From assembly GCA_963678675.1 (NCBI GenBank), contig OY783192.1, forward strand, positions 6,954,001-7,018,000: DNA of 64,000 nucleotides, written 5' to 3'. Position numbers and translations under genes: made by a program. The notes beneath the pieces were generated by a model that did not search any database, was not told the origin of the DNA, and worked only from the letters and a program-made list of their open reading frames with translations. Of this stretch, positions 44,570 to 57,490 are shown one piece after another. The first letter of the stretch is position 1; every line of letters begins with the position of its first letter. Source of the DNA: Xiphydria camelus. Its lineage: Eukaryota > Arthropoda > Insecta > Hymenoptera > Xiphydriidae.

Positions 44570-47500
44570 AGTCGCCGTGCAAAGGGGGATACCGATTTTC
44601 CAGCCGATATGAGACGATACTCGCTCGCACCTCGGCCACTGGAAGGTGTAGGTGGGGGTGGCAGACGAAATCTTCGAAAGACCGAAAGGGTCGAAACGAT
44701 TTTCGGAAAGAGCGTCGAGGGCGTCGGGGGAACCGGCGATGGGGGAGGGGGGGTTGCGAGGACGAGGAAGAGGAAGGACCGGAGCGGAAATAAGACGCGG
44801 CGACGCCAGGCGGAGATGATGAATGCCGTCCATCGATCGGACACTCAAACCACTCCCCGCGCGACCCTCGTACACGCGCGCGCGAAAGAGAGAGTCGCGC
44901 CGGGACGGGCGCAAGGGAGTCGAGAGCGAGGGAGAGAGAATGACAGCTGGAACGGAGGGCCAGGGATCTCGCTCCGTTACCGCCCCGGCGTGAATCTTGC
45001 CAGCAGGCTCCGGGAACTCGCACTTTCTGCTGAGTGAAAAGCTATGTTCCGCGCGAGCGACTGCGCGCCCGGAACTCCTCCTGCAGGAGGAGAGCGATCG
45101 CGGGTGTACCGGGGATCGACGCGCGCGTCCTTCCGAACCGCGCGACACCGTGAAACCACGCGCGCCCGGCACAAAGTTCGACCGCACTCGAAATTCACGC
45201 GCGTTACCGGATACACGCGGGGATCGCGCGCTCGTCATTCCTTTCGCTGGCGTCCTCACCGTTGCCGGTTTAGATGAAAGGGGAAGGCCATTCTCCTCGG
45301 CTAAGCGGATTATACTCGTTAGGACGGTCCGATGAGTCGATATGCTGCGTGAATTCTTCGTTCGGTCGTACGGAGGATCGTTCGTCGATCCGAGGGACGA
45401 TCAGGCGGCATCGAACGTTCTCGCGCTACTTATAGGATACGCTTCAATCTCCAGCGATCTCGTCGATCGTTATAGAGTCCGCAACGAGGCTATTCGAAAT
45501 GTCGAGAAGCCTCGCGTTTGTCGCGATTGACTTGTATATACATACGCTCTCGAGCGATATCTTTCGCGGGGAGATAACAACGCCCGGACGTCCGGTGCGT
45601 GTCTCTCGATATCTCGCCGGGAGCATCGCCCACGCGCGATACACACGCCGTCAGGTTTCCACGCTCGCAGACTCTTCTCCCGTTGCGGCGCGCGAGCCAA
45701 GCGAACCACGATTCTCCCCCCCCCTCCCGCCTCTCAAATCCTCGGAAATGTCGAGCTCCCCCTGCCCCGCCACTTCAATCTCACGCGCGGAGACGAGAGC
45801 GAAGTCGTTTCTTTTTATCTCCTTATCTTTATCCACGGCCGCTTAAAACCACCCTTCTCCTTGTTCGACCGCGGCGTTTCTGTCTCGTCCTCCTACCGTT
45901 ACCCGCCTTCCTACCCCTCGACGTCGCGCTTCGACTTCCGACTTTACATTCTCATTAGCCGAGTGTCGCGCGCCACGCGATGCACCACCGGATCCCCCTA
46001 CCGCCTCATCCCCCTTTCGACGGAGAGATAACGTCGGTCGCTCTCGCTTCAAACGCGCTTTGTATCCTCGTCGCTTAACGCACGCTCTCCTCCTCCCCCC
46101 CCCCCCTCCGTCGTTTCTTCAAACTTCGTTCGAGCAATTTGATCCCCGCCGCCGCGACTCGTTGCGTCGAACCGCGAAGCGACTTCCTCATCCCCTCCGT
46201 CCCGTTGACGACGCGTGGAGGCGTTTTACGATCCCGCGTCGAGCGGAATCGTCCGCCGTCGTGTTTGGGTGCGTGATGAGGCGGAGGATCTCGCCTCTCG
46301 CCGAAAATAGGACTCGCGGAGAGGCGCGTGTAAGCCTCTTCCGGCACCCCTTCGTCGGCGAGGCGAAGATGCGCCGGAGATGAGGGTCGGAGAGACGCTC
46401 GATTCGCGACAATTTCTTTTTTCCACGGTCGACCTTGAAGCCGCGATATTACCAGGGAAAATCCTCAGGTCGCCCCTCTCTCTCTCTCTCTCTCTCTTTC
46501 TCTCCTCCTCTCTCTCTCTCTCTCTTTCTCTCTTTCTGTCTCCAATGATGAAATCTCGAGGTGAAAACGTCCGTCGCGTGGGATTCCAAGGGTTGCGTGT
46601 TTTGATTTCCCGGTAATCGCGCGGAGAACCGACACGTCGCGGCACCGTAAGTACAAGGATACTAAAACCGTAGGTACCTATTCTGCCGTACCCGCACACA
46701 CGTCGTATTTTTACCAAATTTGTTTTCTCGACTTAGCGAGGTTTATTTGACGCAAGTATCTTTTCTCGATTTCGTTTTAATATCAATAGAAGAGCGTAAA
46801 TTCTAAAGGATCTAAGCGTCAAACGTCGTCTAACCGAGATATTCAAATAAAGCAATGTCGACACTTCAATAACGATTTTAAACCAAACAATACAAAATAT
46901 CGAGTTTCAGCATTTAAACCCTTCAGAATTTACTCTTCAATTCGATTTTCTAACGAATTTCTTTTACTGCAGGTTCAAAAAATGTAGATAAAATTATTTA
47001 CAGTGTATTTTTCCGTTTCTCATTTTCGACCTTATCTGAGCTGGAAAACGACATTTTGAAATGCAGCTACGTCATCGTGTTGTAAGCCTATCTTTATCGA
47101 ACGCGTTACTTGACATAAGAGTGTATCTCTCTTGCGTCTCGATGACGTCATAATATTGTAGCAAGAAGTGCGCTTATAACTCTGCGAATAATTATATTTT
47201 TTCGGATATTTCCTTTATCGTGTGACATCAAATATGTATAAAGATTACAAATTGAATTTAAAAATATGAATATTTTTTTTTATGAGAATACCGAATTAAG
47301 GGTTGTTTAGATGTGACGTTACCACATGCATAGTTTACAAATAAATTTACGCAACGCGAAAGCAAGAGTTATCGATATGAAAGCCGATAAAACTGCAGGG
47401 ACGAATATCGTGTTTAATTTGTCACATTATTCATTGATCGAGAATCATTCTACGAGTAACTTATTCCGAATCCACATCCTCTTTGTGGAGATGTGGGATC

Positions 47501-50500
47501 TGTAAATATGATATTCACACACACACAATATCCAGAAACCTATTCAAATGAATGCCGTTTTTATACGCGCTCCTAAGGACCGTGACGAACCACTTTCCTA
47601 TTAATCGTCGAATTCCAGGAGGACCCGATAGGGAGGGTTGAGTCGCTTCTCGGGTCCTCGCGAGTATTGACGATGGTTGCCGGCGGCAGCCCAGTCGTAC
47701 CAACGAGGACCCCTACGACAGGAAAACCCTCTGATGAATGGAGCCAATTTACTGGACTGGCGCCTAGTCTATTTCCCTTCCCTCCGATCCTGCGCGCTTC
47801 CATAGCCTCGTCCTCCGCCTCCCTTTTCCAACCCTCCCCCTTCTGCCCTCAACCCACCCACTATCGCAACTCCACCCCGCGCCTCTCCACTTCTGTACCG
47901 GTATTTCCGAACGGTCTGCTCCGCGGAGTTTTTGCCGCGCTCACCCCGACGAGATGCGTTTTCGATCGGTGCAAAAAGGTGCTCGCTCCCGGGATTTCCG
48001 GGGACCATTTCTCATTCCGCGAGTCTGCGACGGACGCCACGTCTCTGGGCAGGTGGTACGCGCGCTCGAAACGCCCGCGGGACACTGCGCGATATACTCG
48101 CGTTACGAAGGAGTATACGTACAGACCGCTCTGAAAGGATCGGCTCGAATGGCGGCCGTCGCTGCTCGAATTAACGAACGCGCCAAAATCTCCGGCGGGC
48201 TTGACACCGACCGACACCGAGGGGTGGGAGATTAGAGGCGTCGGAGGCGGGGGCGTAGTCAGCGGGATCCGTCGCACGGAGATCTACCTCACCCGTGGGA
48301 TAATCCTTGAAACCCAATTATATTTTACTGCGACTCAACTCCGACTTTCATCCGAGCGCTCGACGCGGTGGCGGCGGCGGCCGCCGCCGCCTGTGTCTGC
48401 AGAAACGAAGACGAACGACTACCGTTTAGGCGATGAAATACGGATTAGCCGTTATAACTGGAAATTGCCTGCAGGTCCCGAAGCGCCAAATCCATCCTCA
48501 GTTTTCGTCGGTGCGGGGATAAAAAGCAAACGACCAAAATAGAATCGCGCTAGGAGACGCGGAGACAAATTTCGCCGTATCGCTACTTTGTATTTGGTCC
48601 CTTCAGTCCTCGTGGCGCGCAGCTATAGATACCGGCCGCGGTTCGAATAATGTGTCTTGAAATATCTCGGGCGGAGCGAGAGGGAGAATATCGACGGGCG
48701 AAAGTGGGTCGGGGATTTCTTACATCGCCGTCTTCGTCCCTGTAGAATGCCGCGGGATCCGCCAGGCAATCGATCCACCGCCTGGGCACGATTATTAAAA
48801 AATTCCTTCCGTAAAACTTGATAACACGGGAATTATGTATTCCACGGAGTTTTTGCGTCGCTGGCATTTTGTGATATTTCGACGGACTTCGACGGATAAG
48901 CCGGAGACTTTTAACGTTTTGGAAGTATGCATATTCATAATATCTGGAGAGTTAATTATAAAATGTGTATATACATAGATTTTACGTGGTCGCCCTTGAG
49001 CATCGCATTTATAGTGTCCCCGTTGCGCGTTGTCCGTCTTTAACGCTGATTTATTTCTCCATCCGAGAGAGGGTGTGACGGGGATGCTTTCCACATGGGG
49101 ATTCGTATCGCGAACTGCGTTCTCGCTTGCACTCGTGCATTTCCTTATCGTCAAATACCCGTGATATTAGTCGACCGGACGTCTTTGCAGTTAGCAAGTT
49201 TGCGAGAAGCGGAAAAAGAGGAACAGTCGAACGTGCGGCAGAGTGGTGTACGGACTATCGGAGAAGGATGCAGTTACTTCCCAGTCATTTCGTTATCAAA
49301 ATGAGGCAACTTGGACGAAGAGCCCCATTCGGAATGGCCGCTACGTTTCCCCTCTATCTGCTCTAATAGCTATAGTTCTCGATGACGTTATCCGCATTAC
49401 CCGTGGTAATTAGATGCGATTCGTTCCGGTATCCGGCGTGGCGGGGGCGGGTTTCGAGACGCGGAGAAAAATGTCTGTTCATTGTTGTCTGTAGACTTTG
49501 CATGTCGAACGTTCATTATCAAACCGAATTTAAAAACAATGCCAGGGGATAATGTTTTCTTGTACTTTTATCCTTCACAGGATTTTCAATCCGCCATTTC
49601 TGTCTAAACGTCTTCCAAGTCTTCGATTTTTCGCGAAACCCTGTCGAACGAACGCTTAAAAAGTTGTAGGACTCGCGCACGGGACGGGCGACGCAGTATT
49701 ACATCGAGGTCCGCGCGTAGGTATTGATCCTGAAGAAGCGCCGCCGCGCGCACCGTTCAGTTCTCTCGGGCATCTCCGACGATCTTCGTGAAATAACCTC
49801 ACCCTCCGCGCAACCCCTCTCGCCCTTAACGTCTGTATTCTCTACACCTTGCCGCCTCCTAACCATCCGCAACCTTCGTCGTTCCGCTTTTTACCTCCGA
49901 CGCGTTGCGTTTCGAAGGTTTCGCCGGGGAAATTATCGCTTAATTGCTAGACGCACGCGCGCGTTCAGCCGGACGTTTCTTCGCTTCCGCTTTCGCCTCG
50001 CGGCCGTCCTTGTTCTCTCCCCGCGTTCGAGATGAAAAGCCGGGCGAACCAATTGCTTACACCGGAGAAAAGGCGACCGCGCCGAGAGAAATGCGTTATC
50101 GATTTCCTCGCGAAACGCTGCCGCCGCCGGCTGATCGAATCAATTCCGGATAAGGGGTCTCGGGACTCCAGGTCGCCTCTGATAAGTGGTCTCCGCTTTT
50201 TCCCTCGACCACCCGCGTTCCAGCTCCGGCGCCGCGGCACCCCTCCGCCAGGCTTCGTTTCTTATAAGCGCGAGGCACGTGATTCGCTTCGTCTCCTTCG
50301 GGTCGAAGAGGGCGCGCGCGCGCAGGCAAACGAACTCGCGGCTATTATGATTCATCGTGATAAGATTTATCGGCGCGAGTGGATCGCGATATGGTATAGC
50401 GGAGTCGCGCCCCACGCCGGTATAAACTAATCGCACCGCGGGAGCGCGGAGCTTGCGCGCGCGCATAGTTCGAGAACTTCGATCAAACGAGAAAATAGAC

Positions 50501-50690
50501 TTTCCGCACGACCAGTCAGCCGCGCGAGAACATCCGGCAAAAGAAAGGGTTCCTCAGCGTCCCTCTTGGAAGAAACTGTCGGAGGTGCGCGCGACGTGTT
50601 CGCAATTAGGCTTCGACTGCAATGATGTACTCGGAATGCGAGCCCCTCGCGTGCGCACCGACACGATCCTGATGTATTGTAAATTACGTC
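44570..50690. other. Long GC- and CpG-rich stretch without defensible gene
   Basis: CpG-dense blocks at 44570-46620 and 47600-50690 are separated by AT-rich DNA. Very long frames occur (240 codons at 45259-44537), but several frames are open at once and the translations are Arg/Ser/Pro-rich, which is what such composition yields by chance. The density of CpG suggests unmethylated DNA and possibly promoters. A small inverted pair, TACGTCATCG and CGATGACGTCA, brackets about 47070-47155. Confidence 0.4.
46478..46537. repeat. (CT)n microsatellite
   Basis: About 30 CT units interrupted by TTTC and CCTC. Confidence 0.95.
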
Positions 50691-50710
50691 TTAAGGCCGA
50701 TTCACACATA

Positions 50711-52026
50711 CGATAAAACTCGTTTAAAATACGCCCGCTCTTGAGGTACGATCCCGCTTAAGATGCGAATTTTCTTCGGTCCCTTAAAAAATGCCTATTA
50801 AATCTGTGTAAAATTACCCGCTTAAGATACGTATGAGTAAGATACGATATACGAAAAAAATTGGTCATTTGATGTCAAAAAATCCGCTCTGATATACGAA
50901 ACAGTGTCTGTGCAGTCCATTTACCACGTGTCGTTAAAAAAGAAAGGAAGGAGTAAATTTATATGACATGCTTGTTCGCCAAAAAATGCTCTTAACTTTA
51001 ACAAAGTATTTTACCCTTTCTTAAATAGAGAAAAGCAGAACTGTACTAACAGAATATTTTAATTTCTGTTTTTAAAACGTCAGCAATAATTTTTTGTTAA
51101 CGTCTCTTTAACCTATTAACTGCGGAATTTGGTTTTAAAAATCCCTCGCAGAGTGCGGAAGAAAAATCAAGCAATGACGAGTATACACGTCAAATGCAGG
51201 GCAAATAGTCTTGTTATAAATTTTATGAAAAACGAGGAAGGGTTACATTTTTATTTGATAAAAATTAACAATTAGTTTTTGAAAAGGTTATTGTTATTAA
51301 AAACTTAAGCATTGTCAAAAATAATAAAATACATTAACGAGAAAAATTGAAGAAAGAAAATAATTTTAAGAATTTCAGTTGATTTCGGTGTGATATTTTT
51401 CGAAACACGGTACCACGCTGAGTGGCCCTGCTAATTGCTGACGAGATTTCTCCGCTGATCAACGCTCGCCGTCCAAGTCGCGGCTTACGTATGTAATTGG
51501 TTTCGGGCCGCGAGCCCCCCTCCACTCCCTCCATATAAAATACATAGCAGTTATATTGGTAATATAAAGGAAACATACCACAAAATAATATTCTTATTAC
51601 ATTTTATTGAAATTTCGAGTTTTTATAGTCAATGGTAATTTTTTATTCAACCGCACCGCAATAGAGATTTGTTCCGACATGTATACACGTCGAACGCACT
51701 TAACTGGATAAGTTCGTCAGAGGGTAATTTATATAAAGGCATTTTTATATTATTATACAAACAGTAACTCAATAACATTTGATAAAAAATATAAAAAGTT
51801 ACTGTTTATTTAAAAATCCTGAATTAAAATTTTCTAAAATAGTTAAAAATTATTAGAAATAACTCAAATAAGAATTAGAATAAATTAAAACACATTAACA
51901 TACAATGTGCTCTGGTTTTTTATGCATTATTAGGCGAGAATCTGTGAAATCCGGATAGGATACAATCCCATTTAAGATACAAAACTCCCTTGATCCCTTG
52001 ATTCATATCTTAAACGAGTTTTACCG
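50711..52026. mobile_element. 1.3-kb TA-flanked element, CGATAAAACTCGTTTAA ends
   Basis: CGATAAAACTCGTTTAAAAT at the left is inverted at the right as CGGTAAAACTCGTTTAAGAT, with TA at 50709-50710 and 52027-52028. The subterminal word (C/T)TTAAGATACG-like recurs near both ends (50757, 50820 and 51972). The interior is AT-rich without a transposase frame and may hold a further TTAA element at 51116-51703. Confidence 0.75.
51116..51703. mobile_element. Possible TTAA-flanked piggyBac-like insertion
   Basis: TTAACTGCGG at the left and, inverted, TTAAGTGCG at the right are loosely alike. GTATACACGTC occurs just inside both ends. The TTAA borders are compatible with piggyBac, but the terminal match is short. 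Confidence 0.4.
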
Positions 52027-52137
52027 TATCAGAGTTGAATATCAGTTCCATGCTCATCCATGCAATAACGTACAAAATTCTTTAACATATTGAAATGTAA
52101 CCGTTTATAAATTTTATACACGGAAATAAAGAATTTT

Positions 52138-52443
52138 GTACAAAGTACTCAATAAATAGAGTATTCAGTGTTATTTCAACAGCAGAAGTTGTTCTCAGGA
52201 GCGATATAGCACAGAGTACCGTTACACATTGTATGTAAATACCCATCTTTCATTTGTATGTAATACATCAGTGGTACTATTAGCCGTGAAATGTCTTGAA
52301 TGTTACTATGAATGCGAAATTAATTTTTATTTGACACAGTAGCAGTTACAATATACAATGGTTCTCTGTGCTATGTCGCTCCCGAGGATAAATTCTGCTA
52401 TGTGAAATATCACTATTGACTTCGTTTATTGAGTATTTTGTAC
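52138..52443. mobile_element. 306-bp foldback MITE
   Basis: GTACAAAGTACTCAATAAA is inverted at the right as GTACAAAATACTCAATAAA. The arms continue with CAGCAGAA(G/T)TT, GGAGCGA(T/C)ATAGCACAG and AACC..TTG blocks over about 100 bp. No coding capacity. Confidence 0.85.
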
Positions 52444-52453
52444 GGAGATTATA

Positions 52454-52683
52454 CACGGAGAAAAATTTGTGGTAACCACTCCCACAATCCCTGTGGTAAA
52501 ATTGAATTATTGCAGCGTATGACGTTCAGTACCATAAATACGTCGATATTTACGATAAGTATAGCAAATGTGACAATACTCATGATAAATATAGACGTAT
52601 TTATGATACTGAACGCCATACGCTGCAATAATTCAATCTTACCACAGGATTGTGGGAATGGTTACCACGAACTTCTCTCCGTG
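52454..52683. mobile_element. 230-bp foldback MITE, CACGGAGAAAA-type ends
   Basis: CACGGAGAAAAATTTGTGGT is inverted at the right with small differences, and the arms pair almost to the centre (ACCACTCCCACAATCC, TTGAATTATTGCAGCGTATG, ATAAATACGTC). TA flanks both sides. The bases just outside (TACGGAGATTA and its inverse) are also palindromic. Confidence 0.9.
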
Positions 52684-52850
52684 TATAATCTCCGTAATCC
52701 AGAACAATTCTCAGTTTGCCTCTGACGAAATCGAACCACTTTTACGGATACGGTAAGAGCTGCACTGAAACGTGTGAATAATACACACTGAAGACTGTCG
52801 GAAGGGTATACAGATACGGAATGGATACTGAACTAATACGTGTGAAGCCT

Positions 52851-53215
52851 TTAACCCTCGCCGTACCAAAATAATTTTAAAACTTTGGATCCCGAAACAG
52901 GGTCAATTCTGAGCCACCCTCACGCGGGAGCCGCGTGAGACGCAGCGAACGTTTTAAACAAGTTTTCATAATATCACGTTTAATATTTTATTACGAAAAG
53001 ACAACAATAAAGTAACTAAAATAATATAAATAAATGTGAAACATATTTCAAAAAATAATTTTTTTTCAAAAATCCATTTTAGAGCCATCATTCTTATTGT
53101 AAATCATGAGAATTCACGGAAGATTACTGAAAAAAAAGTGACAGAGCCAAGAAATATCCTTGCGAATTTACGTTTCGGATCCTCACTGACCCGGTTTCAG
53201 TAAGGCAAGGATTAA
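52851..53215. mobile_element. 365-bp TTAA-flanked piggyBac-like MITE
   Basis: TTAACCCTCGCCGTAC at the left is inverted at the right as TTAATCCTTGCCTTAC, with TTAA at both borders. A subterminal pair, GGATCCCGAAAC and GGATCCGAAACG-like sequence, follows in each end. No coding frame. Confidence 0.82.
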
Positions 53216-53637
53216 CCGTCAAGATCAGCGAGGAAGAGTTGTAGGAGGAAAAGTAGTGAGACGGGGTGCCGCCGATACGGGCCCTCGTATGCCTTCGCCC
53301 GCCTCTATTAACGGATCCGTGGATAATCTTTGAAAATATTGTGCTCGAGAAAGGAGGGTTTTGAGAGTTATATACGCGGGAATACTAAAATTTGGGTCGA
53401 GGGTGCTCGTTCCGGCCGTTCGCAATCTCTTTCCTCTTCTCGCCAGTAGAAAGGGAGGGAATCCTCCGCAGCACTGCTTCCTCGAGAGGGGCCCTCTTTG
53501 CTCCCCCACCCCGCTACGCAAGCGGAGTTTCGCGATTTCGTCGCGCGTCTATCCGTAATTTCCACTACGATTTCCGGGAGAGATCCTGGGAATTCATTCC
53601 TGGGTACGCGCCTTTGTACGGTTCGGGGTTTCGATCG

Positions 53638-53658
53638 CCCCCCCCCCCCCCCCCCCCC
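53638..53658. repeat. Run of 21 C
   Basis: Twenty-one consecutive cytosines. The exact length may be affected by sequencing error. Confidence 0.9.
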
Positions 53659-54857
53659 ACGGGGTATTCGTTCTTTATCGTTTCTGTAGTGTCGTTAGGT
53701 TTACATCGTACGCGCGGAATTCAACCTCTTTCCCTCATCCTCCTTTTCCACCCCGCCTCGCGCTTCCCGTCTTTCAGGGGAACGAACTTTATTCGATTAC
53801 CAGGTAATGTCCGGTATATATATTCGAAAGATTTATATTTTTCTCCCGAATTCTCACGAATTTATTATCCTGCTTAATGCGTTATCAATGATAGTTAATA
53901 ATTAATGAAATAAAATATACGTACGCGTGTTATCTTCTCGATTCAATATAGCCAGAAAACCATCGAATAAATAACATTTACGCCGAAGTCAAATTATTCG
54001 AACAATTCGTTCCGTTTATAGTTTGCGAAACAAACAATTTCATTCGGGATTACTCGATATGTACACAATATAATCGACTCGCGATTAACATATTCGCTCG
54101 AATCAAACACATTTTTCCCTCTGCAGTGTTTAATCGGAGAATTAAAATACTGGATCGCATTTCACAGTGATATTACAATATTCATTTGGTGGTATACCGA
54201 AACATTTTATCATCCCTCGTGTAAAATTTATAAACCGTTGGAAGGAAGAGAGTTTCTCAGATCGCTGACGATGTATCAGTTGGCGTCTGCGAGGAAACTA
54301 TACATAGTCAAGCTCCCCGACAGTTGTTATTTCGCATACGCTTTAGTTCACGCTCGCGCGAATCCCACGTCGGCGGGTGAGTATTTCAGAGACGATTTAA
54401 CGCGTGTAGGTGAGACAAGATCGTGACTGAGTTCGCGCTCGGGTGAAGACGTTTTCGCTAATAACGTCGCGCACGCGTGGCGGGCCCCGCATTCCCGCTC
54501 GTTCATCCCCGCTCTCCTTTCCGTTTCACCTCGAAAAGCTAAGAAAGGCGAGGCAAGGTAGCTCTAGCTCCTCACCCAACAAACGTTATTACTTTCCTTT
54601 AAGCGATCCTCCGCCAACCGCCTCGACTCACCTACCGACGCCACCGCTGCTTTCAATAAACCAGCCGCGACTTAATGGGCGGTTTATGCAAATTTTCATC
54701 CTCACCGCTAACGCTATCCCTCCTCATCCCTCTCCGCCGCCCTTGTACCCTTCTTCTGCTCGCTCACCTTCTCTCCACCTTCCGCAATCGCTGCTCAAGA
54801 CCGCGTCGAGTCGTACACGCTCGCGGGTTATATGTACGAGTATATAAATACCTGGCA

Positions 54858-54971
54858 TACCCATTAACACACCAACTTATCGACATACCCGACTAGCGAG
54901 CGATCGACCAACACCCTTCGAATTACTCACTCGCGTTTGATCCTCGGCGTCGTTTGCCTGTACGAAACCAT
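54858..54971 (+). repeat. Diverged direct repeat, copy A
   Basis: The block from ACCCATTAACAC through CGAACGATCGA-like and TTGATCCTCGGCGTCGTTT recurs in the same orientation and order at 56176-56292, with about 70% identity by eye and few gaps. Neither copy has a long open frame. Confidence 0.7.
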
Positions 54972-56175
54972 GAGCGTTATGACGAGTTTACTCTGACAGT
55001 GAATCACGAACGTGGCTCACGCTTAAAATAGTTCATAAGACAGACCGGGGTCAATTGTCAAAAAATTTGTATTTTAACCCTCACTACCCCTATAAATTAC
55101 AATGCTTATATGAAGTAAAATACTTTCCAGGATAGAGCATTTAATGGTTTACAAAGTGATTTTATGTAGAATTCTCGAAAGCACATATAAAAAAAAGTAC
55201 GGGCCTGTAAAAGACAAGTTGAAAAATGGTACAATTGACTCCAACCCCGGTGCAATTGTAACAGTGGATGGGGTTAATTGTGACACAACCTTTTTAGATA
55301 ATTTATGCAATTTATATAAGTCTTTATTATAATCAGCCTTACATATTTAACTTTGGCACAATTTGTAAAATTATTATTTATTACTAAACATAGAATAATT
55401 TTTTTGAAATTAAGTTTTATCATAAACTGGATTATTTCTTTAACGACAATTACAATAGACATCTATTAATGTTAGAATTTCAAAACTTTAAAGACTAGAA
55501 ACAATTTCTTATAAAGATTAGCATTTTTAAAAACATTGCATTTTAAATATATCAATAACAATAAAAACTATGTAATAAACTTTGAATAAGATCAAATCTT
55601 AAGATGAAACTATGTTTACTTGTTATAATGAAGATACTAGTAAATTTTTTATTGTAATAAGGAAAAAATCGACTTAAAACTTCGATAATAAATTTTTATA
55701 TGAAAGGAGCAAAATAAATAGTTACGAGTTATGAGGTTAATTCGATTCGTAAATGACACCTCCAGTAAATGAACACTTCAATGTTTTTCAAATACCAAGT
55801 TCTGCCCATTTACTGGATTTCGTCGTCTGCTTAGAAGTTTGTATATTGGGTAGGTTACCCCAGTCGTGGAAAGAAAGTGAACCAAGAAAACATTCGCTAC
55901 CAGCGTAAACCCGCCATTATTCTCGAGTTCGTGCTGTACGAGAGTGTATTCGTATACGACACGACTTTTCATCAAATCAATATAAAATGTTTCGCATACG
56001 AATAAGCTAACGATACGAGATCTTGAGAATAAGCTCTTGGATATAATAGTAATAACTTAATAAGCTTTTCGGGGAAGAATGAACTTCCATTTCCTCACTT
56101 TCTCTCAACCTTGCAAAATCCCTGCCGGAGACCACGCCGTGTCATGGACACACTCTGGTTATACATATTTTATTT

Positions 56176-56292
56176 ACCCATTAACACGTCTACCCATCTA
56201 CATACAGACCTACCGAACGATCGATCAACGACTCCCGAATTACCACCCGCTTTCGATCCCCGGTGTCGTTTATCTCCGTGAAACAATCCGAA
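56176..56292 (+). repeat. Diverged direct repeat, copy B
   Basis: It matches 54858-54971, with ACCCATTAACAC, ACGATCGATCAACG and TTCGATCCCCGGTGTCGTTT at corresponding positions. Confidence 0.7.
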
Positions 56293-57490
56293 TGGAACAA
56301 ACCTCGAGACGACGGTCTCTCTACAGGTAAATTTTCGATCAACGATCAATTATTACGTTTGCCACTGATCACATATATCTTTCGGAACGAATGTTTTTCG
56401 TATAAAAATAAACTTTCACCGCATTATTTTCGAAAAGGTCGATAACCTGACGTATACGCACCCGGGCGAAGCTGCTCGTCAACGTCGAACTGCTCCTCCC
56501 TTGCTGTAATTGAATTATTAAAACGGGTTTATGGCTCGTTGATCCACCTTTGAATCGCTTAATTTTGCGGTAACGACAGCGGTGGAGTTTAATGCAATAT
56601 CGCTACAAGGTTGCGCATAAGCCGAAAGTCGAGGGGCTACGCGTAGATACACCCATTGTGGAGATAACCGGTGAATTTTCCGCGGGTTATATGTTTAATG
56701 AAGTATAAGGGCTTTTATCGGGTCGCCGGGCGTCGGTAGCCCTACGACGTGACCTGCTCTCTCACCAGGTCGTCCGCGGTCAAATACGCGCGGGCATCCG
56801 TCAATGTTGTGCGCGGGATGATTAATGAAGTGGCAAAAGATAGAAAAACACGAATTTTCTCCCAGCCGTTTTCGATAATGGGAGATGTATGCCCGTAGGA
56901 ATTCGCGTAAATACGCGGACGGACGTGTAAATATCCATTTGGGGCGTGGAAAAGTCGAGTAGAAGACTATGCGCGTATAAGTCGAGTTAGACAGGCGAAG
57001 AAAAAGAGATGGGAGGAACGAGAGTTCGAACCTCGCTCCCTTTTCTCGTTCCAGTATAGCATCGCTTTTTCTTTTCCCTCTCGTCAAACGCGTACGAATC
57101 GACGGTGTTTTCTCAGTTTATTTATTATACTTTTCAGCAGCATCCGGTCCGCGATGATCATCGTACTATTTGCTCCGAACCCTTTAGTTACTAGTGCCGT
57201 TAGATGCAACGAATGCAAAATTTTCAAGTGTAAATAAGCGCTGCCCCGTATATATCTGCATTTGCATTTAAGTTACGATTATTTGAAGAAATATCAAAAG
57301 CATGTGTATTTTTAAAGATACGTAACTAAAAAAGATTTTTTTTGGAAATGGCGAAAAATTGTTGGTAACTATAAGCTTACAAGTAGTTTTTCTTCATTTT
57401 CAAAAAGAAGAATTGTTTTGAACTGTGTCACTTGAGAAATACGTCATGTGTGATATGCTCAATCGAATTAGGATAATCGAACGTCCGGAT

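Larger units (their letters stand above)
50694..52850. mobile_element. PIF/Harbinger-like element with multiple nested insertions
   Basis: AGGCCGATTCACACATA at the left is inverted at the right as AGGCTTCACACGTATTAG, with TTA at 50691-50693 and 52851-52853. Excising 50711-52026 joins CACACATA to ATATCAGTTCCATGCTCATC. This recreates the left end seen intact in the relative at 26571-26800. Two more foldbacks lie at 52138-52443 and 52454-52683. The right TTA is also the first three bases of the TTAA of the next element. Confidence 0.75.
53216..57480. other. Unique stretch with a poly-C run and a distant direct repeat
   Basis: GC-rich from 53220 to 54900, AT-rich from 55030 to 55760. Around 55046-55285, words such as GGGGTCAATTGTCA, ACAATTGACTCCAACCCCGG and GGGGTTAATTGTGACA hint at a decayed element related in style to 34129-34755. 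No gene is supported. Confidence 0.4.

Noticed and set aside
44537..45259. 240-codon open frame on the minus strand
   Set aside because: Other frames on both strands are open over the same bases, the translation is Arg/Ser/Pro-rich without motif, and it runs into the Harbinger element end. It is probably compositional.
57005..57050. B-box-like AGAGTTCGAACCTCGCTCCC suggesting a tRNA 3' half
   Set aside because: No matching T-stem of 5 bp, no A-box or acceptor stem at the right distance upstream.
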